Source: Alteromonas lipotrueiana (lineage in GTDB: Bacteria; Pseudomonadota; Gammaproteobacteria; Enterobacterales; Alteromonadaceae). Taken from it: DNA of 64,000 nt. The stretch is taken from the NCBI RefSeq assembly GCF_019249245.1, contig NZ_JAESDK010000004.1, forward strand, positions 156,687 through 220,686, read 5' to 3'. The notes beneath the pieces were generated by a model. That model saw only the letters and a program-made list of their open reading frames with translations, was not told the DNA's origin and searched no databases. Of the stretch, positions 20,641 to 31,032 are shown piece by piece. The translations under genes and the position numbers were made by a program. How positions within the stretch are numbered: the stretch's first letter is position 1; the number at the start of each line of letters is the position of its first letter.

Positions 20641-20685
20641 TTAACCTATTTTGTATAGCGCGTGCTATATAAAATACATGCTCTA

Positions 20686-20719
20686 AATGGCCATCCCTTC
20701 AAGGATGGCTATTTTTTTA
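20686..20719 (+). terminator. Hairpin with T run between sdhB and sucA
   Basis: GCCATCC, a short CTTCAA loop region, then GGATGGC and a run of T. It could end part of the sdhCDAB transcripts and set the ratio of sdh to suc expression, or act as an RNA-processing site. It lies about 95 bp upstream of sucA. Confidence 0.75.
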
Positions 20720-20813
20720 TATACGCGGTGTAAATGGTTGGTTCTGTTGTAAATAACAGTCATAATAGCGCCACGTATTATTTAGTTTTTACAAAACGTA
20801 GCAAGGCACAATA

Positions 20814-23636
20814 ATGCAAGAAAGCGTGATGAAAGCATGGTGGGATTCGTCGCATATGGCGGGCAATAACGCTGCCTATGTTGAGGAATTGTACGAAGCA
20901 TATCTTGAAGATCCGCAGAGTGTTTCTGATTCCTGGCGTCAAGTCTTCGACAGTCTTCCAAAAGTTGAAGGGGCCGAGTTAGAGAACAATCATTCCTCTA
21001 TTCGCGAGCAATTTCGTAAGATGGCAGCACTTGGTCCAAGTGCACGAATCGCTTCATCATCTGGAAGCGATGCACCAAGCCCATCTGATGATCGCCAGGT
21101 TAAAGTGTTACAGCTCATCAATGCGTATCGCTTTCGGGGACATCAGCATGCTAATTTAGACCCATTGGGTCTATGGCAGCAGCCTCGTGTTCGCGACCTT
21201 GAGCTTTCTCATCATAGTCTTTCTGAAAAAGATTTTGATACCAAGTTTAACGTCGGCTCTTACGCCTTTGGCGGCGAGTCTATGACATTAGGCGAGTTAG
21301 TAAAATCGCTGGACAGAACCTACTGCGGTTCAATTGGTGCAGAATATATGCACATTACTGATACCGAGCAAAAGCGTTGGTTACAGCAAAAAATTGAATC
21401 GGTACAAGCCAAGCCAGAAATTAGCAAAGAGCAAAAGCTTCAGCTTCTTAAAGGTTTGGTTGCCTCTGATGGTATGGAAAAATACCTGGGTTCAAAATTC
21501 CCGGGTGCCAAACGCTTTTCACTTGAAGGCGGCGATGCTCTGATTCCTATGCTAAAAGGGCTGATTAGCGAAGCCGGTTCTGCCGGGGCAAAAGAAGTGG
21601 TGGTGGGTATGGCTCACCGCGGACGCTTAAATGTTCTGGTTAATGTACTGGGTAAAAACCCCTCGGTATTATTTGATGAGTTCGCTGGTAAAACAGATGA
21701 AGGTCTGGGATCGGGCGATGTGAAATACCATGCCGGATTTTCTTCCGATTTTGCCACTCCCGGTGGCAATGTTCATTTGGCGCTCGCCTTTAACCCCTCG
21801 CATTTAGAAATTGTTAATCCGGTAGTTATGGGTTCGGTGCGGGCGCGTTTAGTGCGTCGTCAAAATGATACCAGTGCGGTATTGCCTATTACTTTACACG
21901 GTGATTCAGCCATTGCCGGGCAGGGCGTTGTGCAAGAGACATTTAATATGTCTCAGACTCGCGGCTTTGCGGTAGGCGGCACCGTTCGAATTGTGATAAA
22001 TAACCAGGTTGGTTTTACCACATCTAAGCTCGAAGATACCCGTTCTACTCAGTATTGTACCGATATCGCAAAAATGGTGCAGGCGCCTATCTTCCATGTA
22101 AATTCCGATGATCCGGAAGCGGTCTTGTTTGTTACCAAACTGGCTTTAGAGTATCGCAATAAGTTTAAACGCGATGTGGTCATCGATTTGGTTTGCTATC
22201 GTCGGCATGGCCATAACGAGGCCGATGAGCCCAATGCAACCCAGCCATTGATGTACCAAAAAATTAAAAAGCACGCGGTGCCGCGTGTATTGTATGCCGA
22301 TCAGCTCATCGCCGAAGGCATCATTGAGCAGCGCGAAGCCGACAAAATGCTCGAAGATTATCGAGCTGCGCTTGATCATGGTGCCTGTGTTGTTGAAGAA
22401 TGGCGTCCGATGACCGAGCACTCCGTCGACTGGTCACCGTTTTTGGGGCATGACTGGGACACGTCGTACGACGGGTCAATCTCTATTGAAAAATTAAAGC
22501 ATTTGGGCGAGCGTCTGACTTCATATCCAGACGATGTCTCTTTAAACTCGCGGGTTAACAAGCTATATCAGGATCGCAAGGCAATGGTTGCCGGCGAGAA
22601 GCGTCTTGACTGGGGAATGGCAGAAAATCTGGCCTACGCCAGCTTGGTTGAAACCGGAACTGAGATACGACTGACCGGCCAGGATTCAGGCCGCGGAACG
22701 TTTTTCCATCGCCATGCAGTGCTCCATAATCAAAACGATGGTTCTACCTATATGCCGCTACAGCATATTAGTGAAGACCAGGGCGAAATGGAAATTTATG
22801 ACTCGGTGCTATCTGAAGAAGCGGTCATGGCATTTGAGTATGGTTTTGCTACCGCAGAGCCTTCTTGTCTGACGATTTGGGAAGCCCAATTTGGTGATTT
22901 TGCAAATGGCGCTCAGGTGGTCTTTGACCAGTTTTTAAGCTCGGGCGAAGCTAAGTGGGGACGCCTGTGCGGATTGACCGTGTTATTACCACACGGGTAC
23001 GAAGGGCAGGGACCTGAGCATAGCTCAGCCCGATTAGAGCGCTTTTTACAATTGTGCGCCGATCACAACTGGCAGGTATGTGTTCCGTCAACACCTGCGC
23101 AGGTGTTCAATATGCTGCGTCGCCAGATGATTCGTCCAATGCGTAAGCCGCTGATCGTCATGTCGCCAAAATCTTTGCTTCGCCATGCGCAAGCTACGTC
23201 GAGTTTAGAAGAACTGGCAGAGGGCGTATTTCATAATGTCATCAGCGAAATTGATGATATTGAAGCTGCAGGCGTAAAGCGTGTGGTGATGTGTTCTGGT
23301 AAAGTCTATTACGACTTATTGGATCAGCGCCGAAAAAATGAACAAACGGATGTTGCGATAGTTCGTTTAGAGCAGCTTTATCCATTCCCATCTGAAGAAT
23401 GTGCTAAGGTAGTGGCCGATTACAGCCACGTGAAAGATTGGGTTTGGTGTCAGGAAGAACCTCAGAATCAGGGTGCCTGGTATTCCAGTCAGCATCATTT
23501 CTGGGCAGCAATTCCAGAAGGCGCCAAACTATCGTATGCAGGTCGTGAAGCATCGGCTTCACCCGCTGTAGGTTATGTATCTGTCCACAACCAGCAACAA
23601 AAAGCACTGGTTGAAGACGCACTCACTATTAAATAA
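20814..23636 (+). CDS. sucA: 2-oxoglutarate dehydrogenase E1 component
   Basis: A 940-residue thiamine-diphosphate enzyme decarboxylating 2-oxoglutarate. The N-terminus MQESVMKAWWDSSHMAGNNAAYVEELYE-type segment precedes LINAYRFRGHQHANLDPLG. The ThDP/metal region is VGMAHRGRLNVL... with GDVKYHAGFS. The C-terminal part has EDQGEMEIYDSVLSEEAVMAFEYG-like and LLPHGYEGQGPEHSSARLER motifs. Length matches E. coli SucA (933). sucB starts 9 bp after its stop. Confidence 0.97.
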   Translation: MQESVMKAWWDSSHMAGNNAAYVEELYEAYLEDPQSVSDSWRQVFDSLPKVEGAELENNHSSIREQFRKMAALGPSARIASSSGSDAPSPSDDRQVKVLQLINAYRFRGHQHANLDPLGLWQQPRVRDLELSHHSLSEKDFDTKFNVGSYAFGGESMTLGELVKSLDRTYCGSIGAEYMHITDTEQKRWLQQKIESVQAKPEISKEQKLQLLKGLVASDGMEKYLGSKFPGAKRFSLEGGDALIPMLKGLISEAGSAGAKEVVVGMAHRGRLNVLVNVLGKNPSVLFDEFAGKTDEGLGSGDVKYHAGFSSDFATPGGNVHLALAFNPSHLEIVNPVVMGSVRARLVRRQNDTSAVLPITLHGDSAIAGQGVVQETFNMSQTRGFAVGGTVRIVINNQVGFTTSKLEDTRSTQYCTDIAKMVQAPIFHVNSDDPEAVLFVTKLALEYRNKFKRDVVIDLVCYRRHGHNEADEPNATQPLMYQKIKKHAVPRVLYADQLIAEGIIEQREADKMLEDYRAALDHGACVVEEWRPMTEHSVDWSPFLGHDWDTSYDGSISIEKLKHLGERLTSYPDDVSLNSRVNKLYQDRKAMVAGEKRLDWGMAENLAYASLVETGTEIRLTGQDSGRGTFFHRHAVLHNQNDGSTYMPLQHISEDQGEMEIYDSVLSEEAVMAFEYGFATAEPSCLTIWEAQFGDFANGAQVVFDQFLSSGEAKWGRLCGLTVLLPHGYEGQGPEHSSARLERFLQLCADHNWQVCVPSTPAQVFNMLRRQMIRPMRKPLIVMSPKSLLRHAQATSSLEELAEGVFHNVISEIDDIEAAGVKRVVMCSGKVYYDLLDQRRKNEQTDVAIVRLEQLYPFPSEECAKVVADYSHVKDWVWCQEEPQNQGAWYSSQHHFWAAIPEGAKLSYAGREASASPAVGYVSVHNQQQKALVEDALTIK

Positions 23637-23645
23637 GGAACAACG

Positions 23646-25229
23646 ATGACAATAGAGATTAAAGTTCCGGTCCTACCTGAGTCAGTTGCCGATGCCACAA
23701 TTGCAACCTGGCACGTAAAGGCCGGTGACAAGGTAACACGCGATCAGAACCTGGTTGATATTGAAACTGACAAAGTGGTACTGGAAGTAGTTGCCCCTGC
23801 TGATGGTGTCATTAGCGACATCATTGATGGTGAAGGTGAGACGGTATTGGGCGAGCAGGTTATTGCCAAACTAGACGAAAACGGCAAGAGCGGTTCTGGT
23901 GACAACGACTCTGACAAAGACACCAGCGAAGACTCTGAAAAACAAAGCTCTGAGTCTGCTGCGCAGCAAAAAGACAAAGCTGCTGAAGCCGAAGAAGCGA
24001 AAACGCAGAGCAGTAGCAACGGTAAATCATCAGAAGTTAAAGTACCGGTTCTGCCCGAGTCAGTCGCCGATGCCACCATTGCTACCTGGCATGTTTCTGT
24101 AGGCGACAAAGTAAGCCGCGACCAGAACCTGGTCGACATTGAAACAGATAAAGTGGTACTGGAAGTCGTTGCTCCTGCAGATGGTTCTGTGAGTGAGATT
24201 CTTGCAGAAGAAGGCGCGACCGTTACCGCTGAAGAAGTTATCGCGAAATTTACTGAAGGCAGCTCGTCTGGTAGTGATACAAGCGATAAAGCCCAGGTAA
24301 AAGAAGACTCTACTGACGAAGGCGCAGAAAGCGATTACGATGCACTTAGTCCGTCAGTACGTCGTCTACTTTCCGAAAAAGGCATAGATGCGGCTAAAGT
24401 TAAAGGTACCGGCAAAAATGGTCGTATTACTAAAGAAGATGTTGAAAAACATCTGAAATCAGGTGATAAGTCTGAAAAAGTATCGGCCAAAAGCGCTGAT
24501 CAGGACGTGCCTGATGTAGCAAGCGGCAGTCGTACCGAAAAACGTGTTCCCATGACTCGCTTGCGTAAAACTATCGCTGGTCGTTTATTAGAAGCGAAAA
24601 ACTCTACGGCAATGCTGACCACGTTTAACGAAGTTAACATGAAACCTATCATGGACTTACGTAAGCAATATCAGGAGAGCTTTGAAAAGCGCCATGGTAT
24701 TCGTTTAGGCTTCATGTCGTTTTATGTTAAAGCCGTTACTGAGGCGCTTAAACGTTTTCCAGAAGTTAATGCTTCGTTAGACGGCGACGATATTTGCTAT
24801 CATAACTATTTCGATATTTCGATTGCTGTTTCTACCCCACGTGGTTTGGTTACTCCGGTATTAAAAGATACCGATACACTGGGTATGGCGGGCGTAGAGA
24901 AAGGCATTCGCGAATTGGCGTTAAAAGGCCGTGATGGTAAATTGGCAATGTCTGATTTACAGGGCGGTAACTTTACGATTACCAATGGTGGGGTATTTGG
25001 TTCACTAATGTCTACCCCCATTATTAATCCGCCACAAAGTGCTATTTTGGGTATGCATAAAATTCAGGATCGCCCAATGGCAGTGAACGGTAAGGTAGAA
25101 ATTTTACCGATGATGTATCTGGCGTTATCTTATGACCATCGTATTGTCGACGGTAAAGAGTCAGTGGGCTTCTTAGTTACTGTTAAAGAAATGCTGGAAG
25201 ATCCTACACGTCTGCTACTTGACGTGTAA
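23646..25229 (+). CDS. sucB: Dihydrolipoyl succinyltransferase (E2) with two lipoyl domains
   Basis: A 527-residue E2 of the 2-oxoglutarate dehydrogenase complex. Lipoyl domain 1 spans about 1-78 and domain 2 about 133-210. Each has the sequence [18 protein letters not shown] and the lipoylation motif [14 protein letters not shown]. Between and after them are charged Ser/Glu/Lys/Asp-rich linkers. Then comes the peripheral subunit-binding domain ([30 protein letters not shown]), and from about residue 298 the catalytic acyltransferase core ending with [12 protein letters not shown], which carries the His-x-x-x-Asp active site. E. coli SucB has one lipoyl domain and about 405 residues, so the extra length is the duplicated lipoyl domain plus linker. 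Confidence 0.96.
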   Translation: MTIEIKVPVLPESVADATIATWHVKAGDKVTRDQNLVDIETDKVVLEVVAPADGVISDIIDGEGETVLGEQVIAKLDENGKSGSGDNDSDKDTSEDSEKQSSESAAQQKDKAAEAEEAKTQSSSNGKSSEVKVPVLPESVADATIATWHVSVGDKVSRDQNLVDIETDKVVLEVVAPADGSVSEILAEEGATVTAEEVIAKFTEGSSSGSDTSDKAQVKEDSTDEGAESDYDALSPSVRRLLSEKGIDAAKVKGTGKNGRITKEDVEKHLKSGDKSEKVSAKSADQDVPDVASGSRTEKRVPMTRLRKTIAGRLLEAKNSTAMLTTFNEVNMKPIMDLRKQYQESFEKRHGIRLGFMSFYVKAVTEALKRFPEVNASLDGDDICYHNYFDISIAVSTPRGLVTPVLKDTDTLGMAGVEKGIRELALKGRDGKLAMSDLQGGNFTITNGGVFGSLMSTPIINPPQSAILGMHKIQDRPMAVNGKVEILPMMYLALSYDHRIVDGKESVGFLVTVKEMLEDPTRLLLDV

Positions 25230-25247
25230 CGTACGAAATTAAGAATT

Positions 25248-25320
25248 GTGTGCAGTAGCACACCTGAAGGTATGCTTGGGGTGTTACTGTCACAGCGTCG
25301 ACAGGCAGATCTGTCTGTCG
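25248..25320 (+). other. Two hairpins between sucB and sucC
   Basis: GTGTGC / GCACAC with a 4-nt AGTA loop at 25248-25263. A second near-palindrome at 25299-25320 has outer arms CGACAG and CTGTCG around AGATCT. Neither is followed by a T run, so they are not standard terminators. They may be RNA-processing or mRNA-stabilising structures within the suc transcript. Confidence 0.6.
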
Positions 25321-25380
25321 GTCAAGTTAATCAAGTCGTTTAAGCGGCTTTTGTCTTATTAAAAATCGGATAGAAACACC

Positions 25381-26547
25381 ATGAATTTGCATGAATACCA
25401 AGGCAAGCAGCTATTCAAAGAATACGGCCTGCCTGTTTCTGAAGGACATGCTGCAGATACACCTGAAGGTGCTATTGAAGCGGCTGACCGCATTGGCGGT
25501 GAAGAGTGGGTTGTTAAGTGCCAGGTCCACGCAGGTGGTCGCGGTAAAGCTGGCGGTGTCAAATTGTTTAAAAACAAAGAAGACATTCGTGGGTTTGCAG
25601 AAAACTGGCTAGGTAAAAACCTGGTGACGTTTCAGACTGACGAAAAAGGTCAGCCAGTAACAAAAATTTTGGTTGAGACTTGCACCGATATCGCTGAAGA
25701 ATTGTACCTGGGCGCGGTAGTTGACCGTGGTACCCGTCGTGTAGTCTTTATGGCTTCGACGGAAGGCGGTGTTGAAATTGAAACCGTAGCCGAAGAAACA
25801 CCTGAAAAAATCCTGAAAGCTGAAATAGACCCTATTGTTGGTCCTCAGCCTTATCAGGCACGCGAGATGGCGTTCAAGCTTGGCCTTGAAGGTAATCAAA
25901 TTAAGCAATTTGTTAAGATTTTCTTAGGTCTTGCTAAGATGTTTGAAGACCTTGATGTAGCATTGATTGAAATCAATCCTTTGGTCATTAAAGCTGACGG
26001 CGATCTACATTGTCTTGATGCCAAGGTTGCTATTGACGGTAACGCGCTTTACCGTCAGCCTAAAGTTAAAGAAATGCATGACCCTTCACAGGAAGATTCG
26101 CGCGAAGCACATGCTGCTCAGTACGAACTGAACTATGTTGCTCTTGACGGAAACGTTGGCTGTATGGTTAACGGTGCCGGCCTTGCAATGGGTACCATGG
26201 ATATTGTAAACCTACATGGCGGCAAACCTGCAAACTTCTTAGATGTAGGTGGCGGCGCAACAAAAGAGCGTGTAGCTGAAGCATTTAAAATTATTTTGTC
26301 AGACGACAATGTTAAAGCTGTTTTGGTTAACATCTTTGGCGGTATTGTTCGTTGTGACATGATTGCCGAAGGTATTATTGGCGCAGTTAAAGAAGTTGGC
26401 GTAAATGTTCCTGTAGTTGTACGTCTTGAAGGTACAAATGCAGAAAAAGGCCGTGAAGTTCTGGCAGACTCAGGACTTGATATCATTGCTGCAAGCAGCC
26501 TGACTGACGCAGCTCAGCAAGTTGTAAAAGCGGCGGAGGGCCAATAA
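25381..26547 (+). CDS. sucC: Succinyl-CoA ligase (ADP-forming) subunit beta
   Basis: A 388-residue ATP-grasp protein starting [19 protein letters not shown], the invariant SucC N-terminus. It has the [16 protein letters not shown] nucleotide-binding segment, EINPLV, and C-terminal [12 protein letters not shown] and [10 protein letters not shown]. With SucD it converts succinyl-CoA to succinate with formation of ATP or GTP. Length equals E. coli SucC (388). Its stop codon overlaps the sucD start by 1 bp. Confidence 0.97.
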   Translation: MNLHEYQGKQLFKEYGLPVSEGHAADTPEGAIEAADRIGGEEWVVKCQVHAGGRGKAGGVKLFKNKEDIRGFAENWLGKNLVTFQTDEKGQPVTKILVETCTDIAEELYLGAVVDRGTRRVVFMASTEGGVEIETVAEETPEKILKAEIDPIVGPQPYQAREMAFKLGLEGNQIKQFVKIFLGLAKMFEDLDVALIEINPLVIKADGDLHCLDAKVAIDGNALYRQPKVKEMHDPSQEDSREAHAAQYELNYVALDGNVGCMVNGAGLAMGTMDIVNLHGGKPANFLDVGGGATKERVAEAFKIILSDDNVKAVLVNIFGGIVRCDMIAEGIIGAVKEVGVNVPVVVRLEGTNAEKGREVLADSGLDIIAASSLTDAAQQVVKAAEGQ

Positions 26548-27419
26548 TGTCAGTACTTATTAATAAAGACACAAAAGTAATTTGTCAGGGTTTCACTGGC
26601 GGTCAGGGTACTTTTCATTCTGAGCAAGCGATTGCCTATGGTACGCAGATGGTCGGTGGTGTCACTCCGGGTAAAGGCGGAAGTGAGCATCTTGGTCTGC
26701 CTGTATTTAATACAGTGCGCGAAGCCGTTGAAAAAACAGGCGCAACAGCGTCAGTTATTTATGTACCAGCGCCATTTTGTAAAGACTCTATTGTAGAAGC
26801 TGCTGATGCCGGTATTGAACTGATCGTTTGTATTACCGAAGGTATTCCTACTATAGACATGCTTTACGTTAAAGCATACGTAGATGCGAAAGGTGTGCGT
26901 CTGATTGGTCCAAACTGCCCGGGTGTTATTACCCCTGGTGAATGTAAGATTGGTATTATGCCAGGTCACATTCATAAGCCGGGTAAAGTTGGTATTGTTT
27001 CTCGCTCTGGTACGCTAACCTACGAAGCGGTTAAACAAACAACCGACGAAGGTTTTGGTCAGTCTACGTGTGTAGGTATTGGCGGCGACCCAATTCCAGG
27101 CTCTAACTTTATCGATATTCTGAAGTTGTTCCAGGACGATCCAAAAACTGAAGCTATTGTAATGATAGGTGAAATTGGTGGTACTGCTGAAGAAGAAGCA
27201 GCAGCCTTCATCAAAGAAAATGTTACTAAGCCGGTTGTTTCTTATATTGCTGGTGTAACTGCACCTCCGGGCAAGCGTATGGGCCATGCTGGCGCCATCA
27301 TTGCGGGTGGTAAAGGCACTGCAGACGAGAAATTTGCAGCTCTGGAAGACGCCGGCGTTAAAACCGTGCGCTCTTTAGCTGATATCGGCAAAGCACTTCG
27401 CGAAGCCACTGGTTGGTAA
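26547..27419 (+). CDS. sucD: Succinyl-CoA ligase (ADP-forming) subunit alpha
   Basis: A 290-residue CoA-binding subunit. Motifs are [42 protein letters not shown] and the C-terminal [11 protein letters not shown] carrying the phosphorylated active-site His. It completes the sdhCDAB-sucABCD block; the dihydrolipoyl dehydrogenase (E3) is not in this window and is normally shared with pyruvate dehydrogenase. A strong terminator follows. Confidence 0.97.
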   Translation: MSVLINKDTKVICQGFTGGQGTFHSEQAIAYGTQMVGGVTPGKGGSEHLGLPVFNTVREAVEKTGATASVIYVPAPFCKDSIVEAADAGIELIVCITEGIPTIDMLYVKAYVDAKGVRLIGPNCPGVITPGECKIGIMPGHIHKPGKVGIVSRSGTLTYEAVKQTTDEGFGQSTCVGIGGDPIPGSNFIDILKLFQDDPKTEAIVMIGEIGGTAEEEAAAFIKENVTKPVVSYIAGVTAPPGKRMGHAGAIIAGGKGTADEKFAALEDAGVKTVRSLADIGKALREATGW

Positions 27420-27451
27420 GCAATTAGCCTAGCGCTGATTTTTCAATAAAT

Positions 27452-27481
27452 AAAACCCGCCGTTTGGCGGGTTTTTTGTTT
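27452..27481 (+). terminator. Terminator of the sdh-suc operon
   Basis: AAACCCGCC, a GTTT loop, GGCGGGTTTTTTG. A 9-bp GC-rich stem followed by a T run, 33 bp after the sucD stop. Confidence 0.93.
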
Positions 27482-27891
27482 TAAACGGCAGCATTATTTG
27501 CATTTTATTTTAATGATATCGGCATGAGCATTGAACCGGGTTAACTAAAAAAGACGTTAAATTGCGCGCGAACGATGCACAAGTGTGCATTTTTTCTGTA
27601 TCTGCTTTTATACAACTCTTCATTACGATTTTTTATCATTTGTTGTAGCGTATGTTAATCAATGGCTTATTTTTCATGGAAATCATAAGGTTAGTCATTA
27701 TCTTAAGGTTAACAAGTTAGCGTTCTTGGAGGTTTTGTGTAAACCGAATGTATAAATAAAATGATGAATACGTATGCATAACATTGAGCCTACAGAGGCT
27801 TGGATATAGCATCTAGCCTGTTTTACATCTAACCTGCCACAGCGATAAAAATACGGGCAGGTGTCTTAGGATAGTAATGGGATACCTACAC
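27482..27891 (+). promoter_or_regulatory. Upstream region of the first TonB-dependent receptor
   Basis: About 410 bp of AT-rich DNA with no credible gene between the suc terminator and the receptor. The only clear element is the palindromic operator at 27765-27780. A CRP-like TGTGT..ACA arrangement was looked for but is not convincing. Confidence 0.5.
27765..27780 (+). promoter_or_regulatory. Putative MalR-type (LacI family) operator, copy 1
   Basis: TGAATACGTATGCATA, containing the near-palindrome TGAATACGTATGCA. It lies 112-127 bp before the receptor start. The same core occurs at 30915 and 54090, each upstream of a starch-related gene. The form (CG-centred, 14-16 bp) suits a LacI-family maltodextrin regulator; the regulator gene is not in the window. 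Confidence 0.7.
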
Positions 27892-30723
27892 ATGAACCAG
27901 TTTAAACCAAACCTGATCAAAGCCGCCTTGCTTGCGAGCGGTTTTGCCACAATAAGCACGCCTGTTTTAGCACAACAACAGGAGGCGAGTGGCCCTAATG
28001 CAGATAATCCAGTTGAAGTTATTGAAGTCTCGGGTATACGCGGTAGCTTACAGCGTGCTCAGGCGATTAAAATGGACAATACTTCTATTGTAGAAGCTCT
28101 GTCTGCGGAAGATATTGGTAAACTACCCGACACCAGTATCGCAGAATCTCTAGCACGCCTGCCAGGGTTATCAGGTGAACGTCGTAATGGCCGTACCAGT
28201 GGTGTTTCGGTTCGCGGTTTCAATGAAAACTATGTAGGTACTTCTCTTAACGGTCGTGAACTACTAGGTATGGGTGACAACCGCGGTGTTGAATTTGACC
28301 TTTATCCTACCGAAATCATTTCTAATATTCTGGTATACAAAACCCCGGAAGCGGGCATGACCACCCAAAACATCGGTGGTTCGGTTGACCTGCAAACCGT
28401 GAAGCCTTTAGTCGCTGACCAAACTTTTACTATCAACGGTACCTACGAAAAGAATGCCGAAGAGGCCGCTAACCCGGATTATGATAATGACGGTCACCGT
28501 GTATCTTTTAATTACATTGACCAGTTTGCAGACGACACCGTGGGTATAGCGTTGACCTACGCGACCATGGAGTCGCCGCGTCAGGAAACTCAGTTTCGTG
28601 GCTGGGGCTACCCGAATGCTGAAGCCGGAACCGGCGCAGAAGGCGTAACGGTAGGTGAAGAAACCGCCATTTTAGGTGGGCATGACAGTTTTGCCCGCTC
28701 TGCGATGATGGAACGTGACTCCTATGCCGCTATCATCCAGTGGGCGCCAAATGACAAACTGAATATGCAGCTGGATGCATTGTATATCGACTTTTTAGAA
28801 AATGATGCCCGCCGTGGCGTTGAAGAAGGCGGTCCGGTTTGGGGCGGCGTAGACTATACGGTGACCGAAGTGGAAAATGGCTTAGCTACACGCGCCTTCC
28901 ACGACGGCTTTCATAGTGTTATACGTAACGATGTTCGCCAGCAGGATGCTGACTTAACAACTTTTGGTCTGAATGTCGAATACTTGTTAAATGACGACTG
29001 GACCATCAATGCTGATATTTCTACCGGTAAAGTGGATAAGACCATCATTGATGTAGAAAGCTATTCAGGTACTGGCCGCGCTGGTACTGAAGGGCGACCA
29101 CTCACCGCCCGCGCTTGGGAAATGACCGGTGAAGGAGTCATGTTTTCAGATCATCCCTCGCTGCCTACCATCGATCTGACAGATCCGTCATTGATTCGCC
29201 TGGCCGGTCCACAGCCATGGGGGCAGTCACTGGTCGATGAAAGCGGTCAGCAATTATTTGCATCAGATGGCCAGGATGGGTTTGTGAACCAGCCTGTGTT
29301 TGAAGAAGAACTGGATACGGTGCGTTTGAGCACAAAAGGCTTTGTAGAGTGGGGTATATTCACCGGTATCGAAGTAGGTGCCATTTACTCTGATCGTACT
29401 AAGTCTAAAGATAATAATGGTGCCTTTTTGGTGTCTCCAGAGTACCCGCAAAGTGATGCTATTCCTGAGGTATTGGGTGTAACTTCTCTTGATTTTGTCG
29501 GTATCGATGGAATTTTGGCCTACGATGCGCTGGGCTTATACAACAGCGGTTATTATAACGAGTTGGATGCACAGCAAATCGAAACCGGCCGTCTGGGCGA
29601 CACGTATACCGTTGAAGAAAAGCTCACTACATTCTATACCAAGCTGGATATCGACACCCAATTCGATGATATTTATATCCGTGGTAACGTAGGTCTTCAG
29701 GTTGTTCATGCTGACCAACAGTCTACCGGCTTTGCAGCCACTAAAGATGAACTCGGGTTTGTAGAGTCAATGCCGGTGTCTGGCGGGACAAATTACACAG
29801 ATGTGTTGCCGACTTTGAATCTGAGCGCCGAAGTTGCTGAAGGGCAGTTTGTACGTCTTGGTTTAAGCAAAGTACTGACGCGTCCGCGAATGGATGATAT
29901 GCGACCTAATAATCAGGTTTCTTTTGCTTTCCAGGATGCTCGTATCAATAGCACCGATATTGATAATACGCCGTGGAGCGGCAGTGCAGGTAACCCGGAC
30001 CTGAAGCCGTATGAAGCCAATCAGATTGACCTGGCCTATGAAAACTACTTCTCTGATACCGGCTATGTCGCGGTTTCATGGTTCTTTAAGGATCTTAAGA
30101 ACTGGCACAGAAGTAACGCCGTGGAAACTGATTTTACTGAGTTCTATATCCCTAGTGTGCATAAAAGCTCAACCGGCGAGGCGCCTCAACTGTTAGTCGG
30201 GGAGCGTACGCGTCCAGAAGACGGCTATGAAGGATTTGTTCGCGGCTGGGAAGTGCAGGGAAGTCTGCCTGGTGAGTTGATTCACGACTCACTTGAAGGA
30301 TTCGGCATGTTTGCTAGTGCCACTTTCTTAGATGGTAAAGCAGATGCGGCGCCGGGCACCACCGAAACCCGTATTCCTGGTTTGTCTGACGAAAACTATA
30401 GCCTGACAGTTTTCTATGAAAATCAAGGATTTGAAGTACGTGTGGCCGGTACTAAGCGCTCAAGTTACTTAAGCGAAACTCGCGGACTAAGTTTGGCGTT
30501 GTCAGACTCAACCAACCAGGGCGGTACCTTTATTGACGCCCAAATTGGTTATGATTTCAGCGAATCGGGCATTGAGTTGCTGGAAGGTTTACGTGTAACC
30601 TTGCAAGCGCAAAATATCACTGATGAAGATGATATTCAGTCAGCCGGTACAGACTCTCGTCAGGTAACCTTGTATCAGGCGTATGGCGCTAACTATCTGT
30701 TAGGGTTCAACTACGAATTCTAA
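27892..30723 (+). CDS. TonB-dependent receptor, probable maltodextrin/starch oligosaccharide uptake
   Basis: An outer-membrane receptor of about 943 residues. The start is taken at the ATG at 27892 (MNQFKPNLIKAALLASGF); an ATG at 27877 with an AGGAT upstream is possible. The signal peptide ends near VLAQQ. The plug domain (about 40-170) has VEVIEVSGIRGSLQRA and IGKLPDTSIAESLARLPGLSG with VSVRGFNENYVGTSLNGRE. The beta-barrel follows, with the conserved NPDLKPYEANQIDLAYENYF block and a C-terminal aromatic, NYEF. This subfamily in Alteromonadales imports polysaccharide fragments rather than siderophores. The substrate is inferred from the shared operator and the pullulanase downstream. Confidence 0.92.
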   Translation: MNQFKPNLIKAALLASGFATISTPVLAQQQEASGPNADNPVEVIEVSGIRGSLQRAQAIKMDNTSIVEALSAEDIGKLPDTSIAESLARLPGLSGERRNGRTSGVSVRGFNENYVGTSLNGRELLGMGDNRGVEFDLYPTEIISNILVYKTPEAGMTTQNIGGSVDLQTVKPLVADQTFTINGTYEKNAEEAANPDYDNDGHRVSFNYIDQFADDTVGIALTYATMESPRQETQFRGWGYPNAEAGTGAEGVTVGEETAILGGHDSFARSAMMERDSYAAIIQWAPNDKLNMQLDALYIDFLENDARRGVEEGGPVWGGVDYTVTEVENGLATRAFHDGFHSVIRNDVRQQDADLTTFGLNVEYLLNDDWTINADISTGKVDKTIIDVESYSGTGRAGTEGRPLTARAWEMTGEGVMFSDHPSLPTIDLTDPSLIRLAGPQPWGQSLVDESGQQLFASDGQDGFVNQPVFEEELDTVRLSTKGFVEWGIFTGIEVGAIYSDRTKSKDNNGAFLVSPEYPQSDAIPEVLGVTSLDFVGIDGILAYDALGLYNSGYYNELDAQQIETGRLGDTYTVEEKLTTFYTKLDIDTQFDDIYIRGNVGLQVVHADQQSTGFAATKDELGFVESMPVSGGTNYTDVLPTLNLSAEVAEGQFVRLGLSKVLTRPRMDDMRPNNQVSFAFQDARINSTDIDNTPWSGSAGNPDLKPYEANQIDLAYENYFSDTGYVAVSWFFKDLKNWHRSNAVETDFTEFYIPSVHKSSTGEAPQLLVGERTRPEDGYEGFVRGWEVQGSLPGELIHDSLEGFGMFASATFLDGKADAAPGTTETRIPGLSDENYSLTVFYENQGFEVRVAGTKRSSYLSETRGLSLALSDSTNQGGTFIDAQIGYDFSESGIELLEGLRVTLQAQNITDEDDIQSAGTDSRQVTLYQAYGANYLLGFNYEF

Positions 30724-30741
30724 ACTTTATTAAGTAAAACT

Positions 30742-30770
30742 GACCCGTAGCGCCCTGCTGCGGGTCTTAT
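30742..30770 (+). terminator. Terminator after the first receptor gene
   Basis: GACCCG-T-AGC, GCCCT loop, GCT-G-CGGGTC, then TTATTC. A 9-bp stem with one mismatch and a weak T tract, 18 bp after the stop. Confidence 0.75.
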
Positions 30771-30914
30771 TCATTAAATATATTGTTTTACCTTTCTCTA
30801 TGTCTGCTTGTAAAGACGAGTGGTTTTAATCCCTTGGCATTTGGACCCGTGCCGCTTTGTTTCAAAGTTCCTATTCCCGTTTCGAAATGTAATGTATATG
30901 TTGTGAAAATGTAA

Positions 30915-30930
30915 TGAATACGTATGCATA
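30915..30930 (+). promoter_or_regulatory. Putative MalR-type operator, copy 2
   Basis: TGAATACGTATGCATA, identical over 16 bp to the site at 27765. It is about 100 bp upstream of the second receptor. Position and identity suggest that both receptors answer to the same repressor or activator. Confidence 0.7.
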
Positions 30931-31032
30931 CTGTGTTTCCCTGAATCCTGCTCCAGTATATTAGTTGTGCAAATAATACGCGTGTCATGGAATAGCCAAT
31001 GACGGCGTAATAACAACAAGGAATGGGGCACA

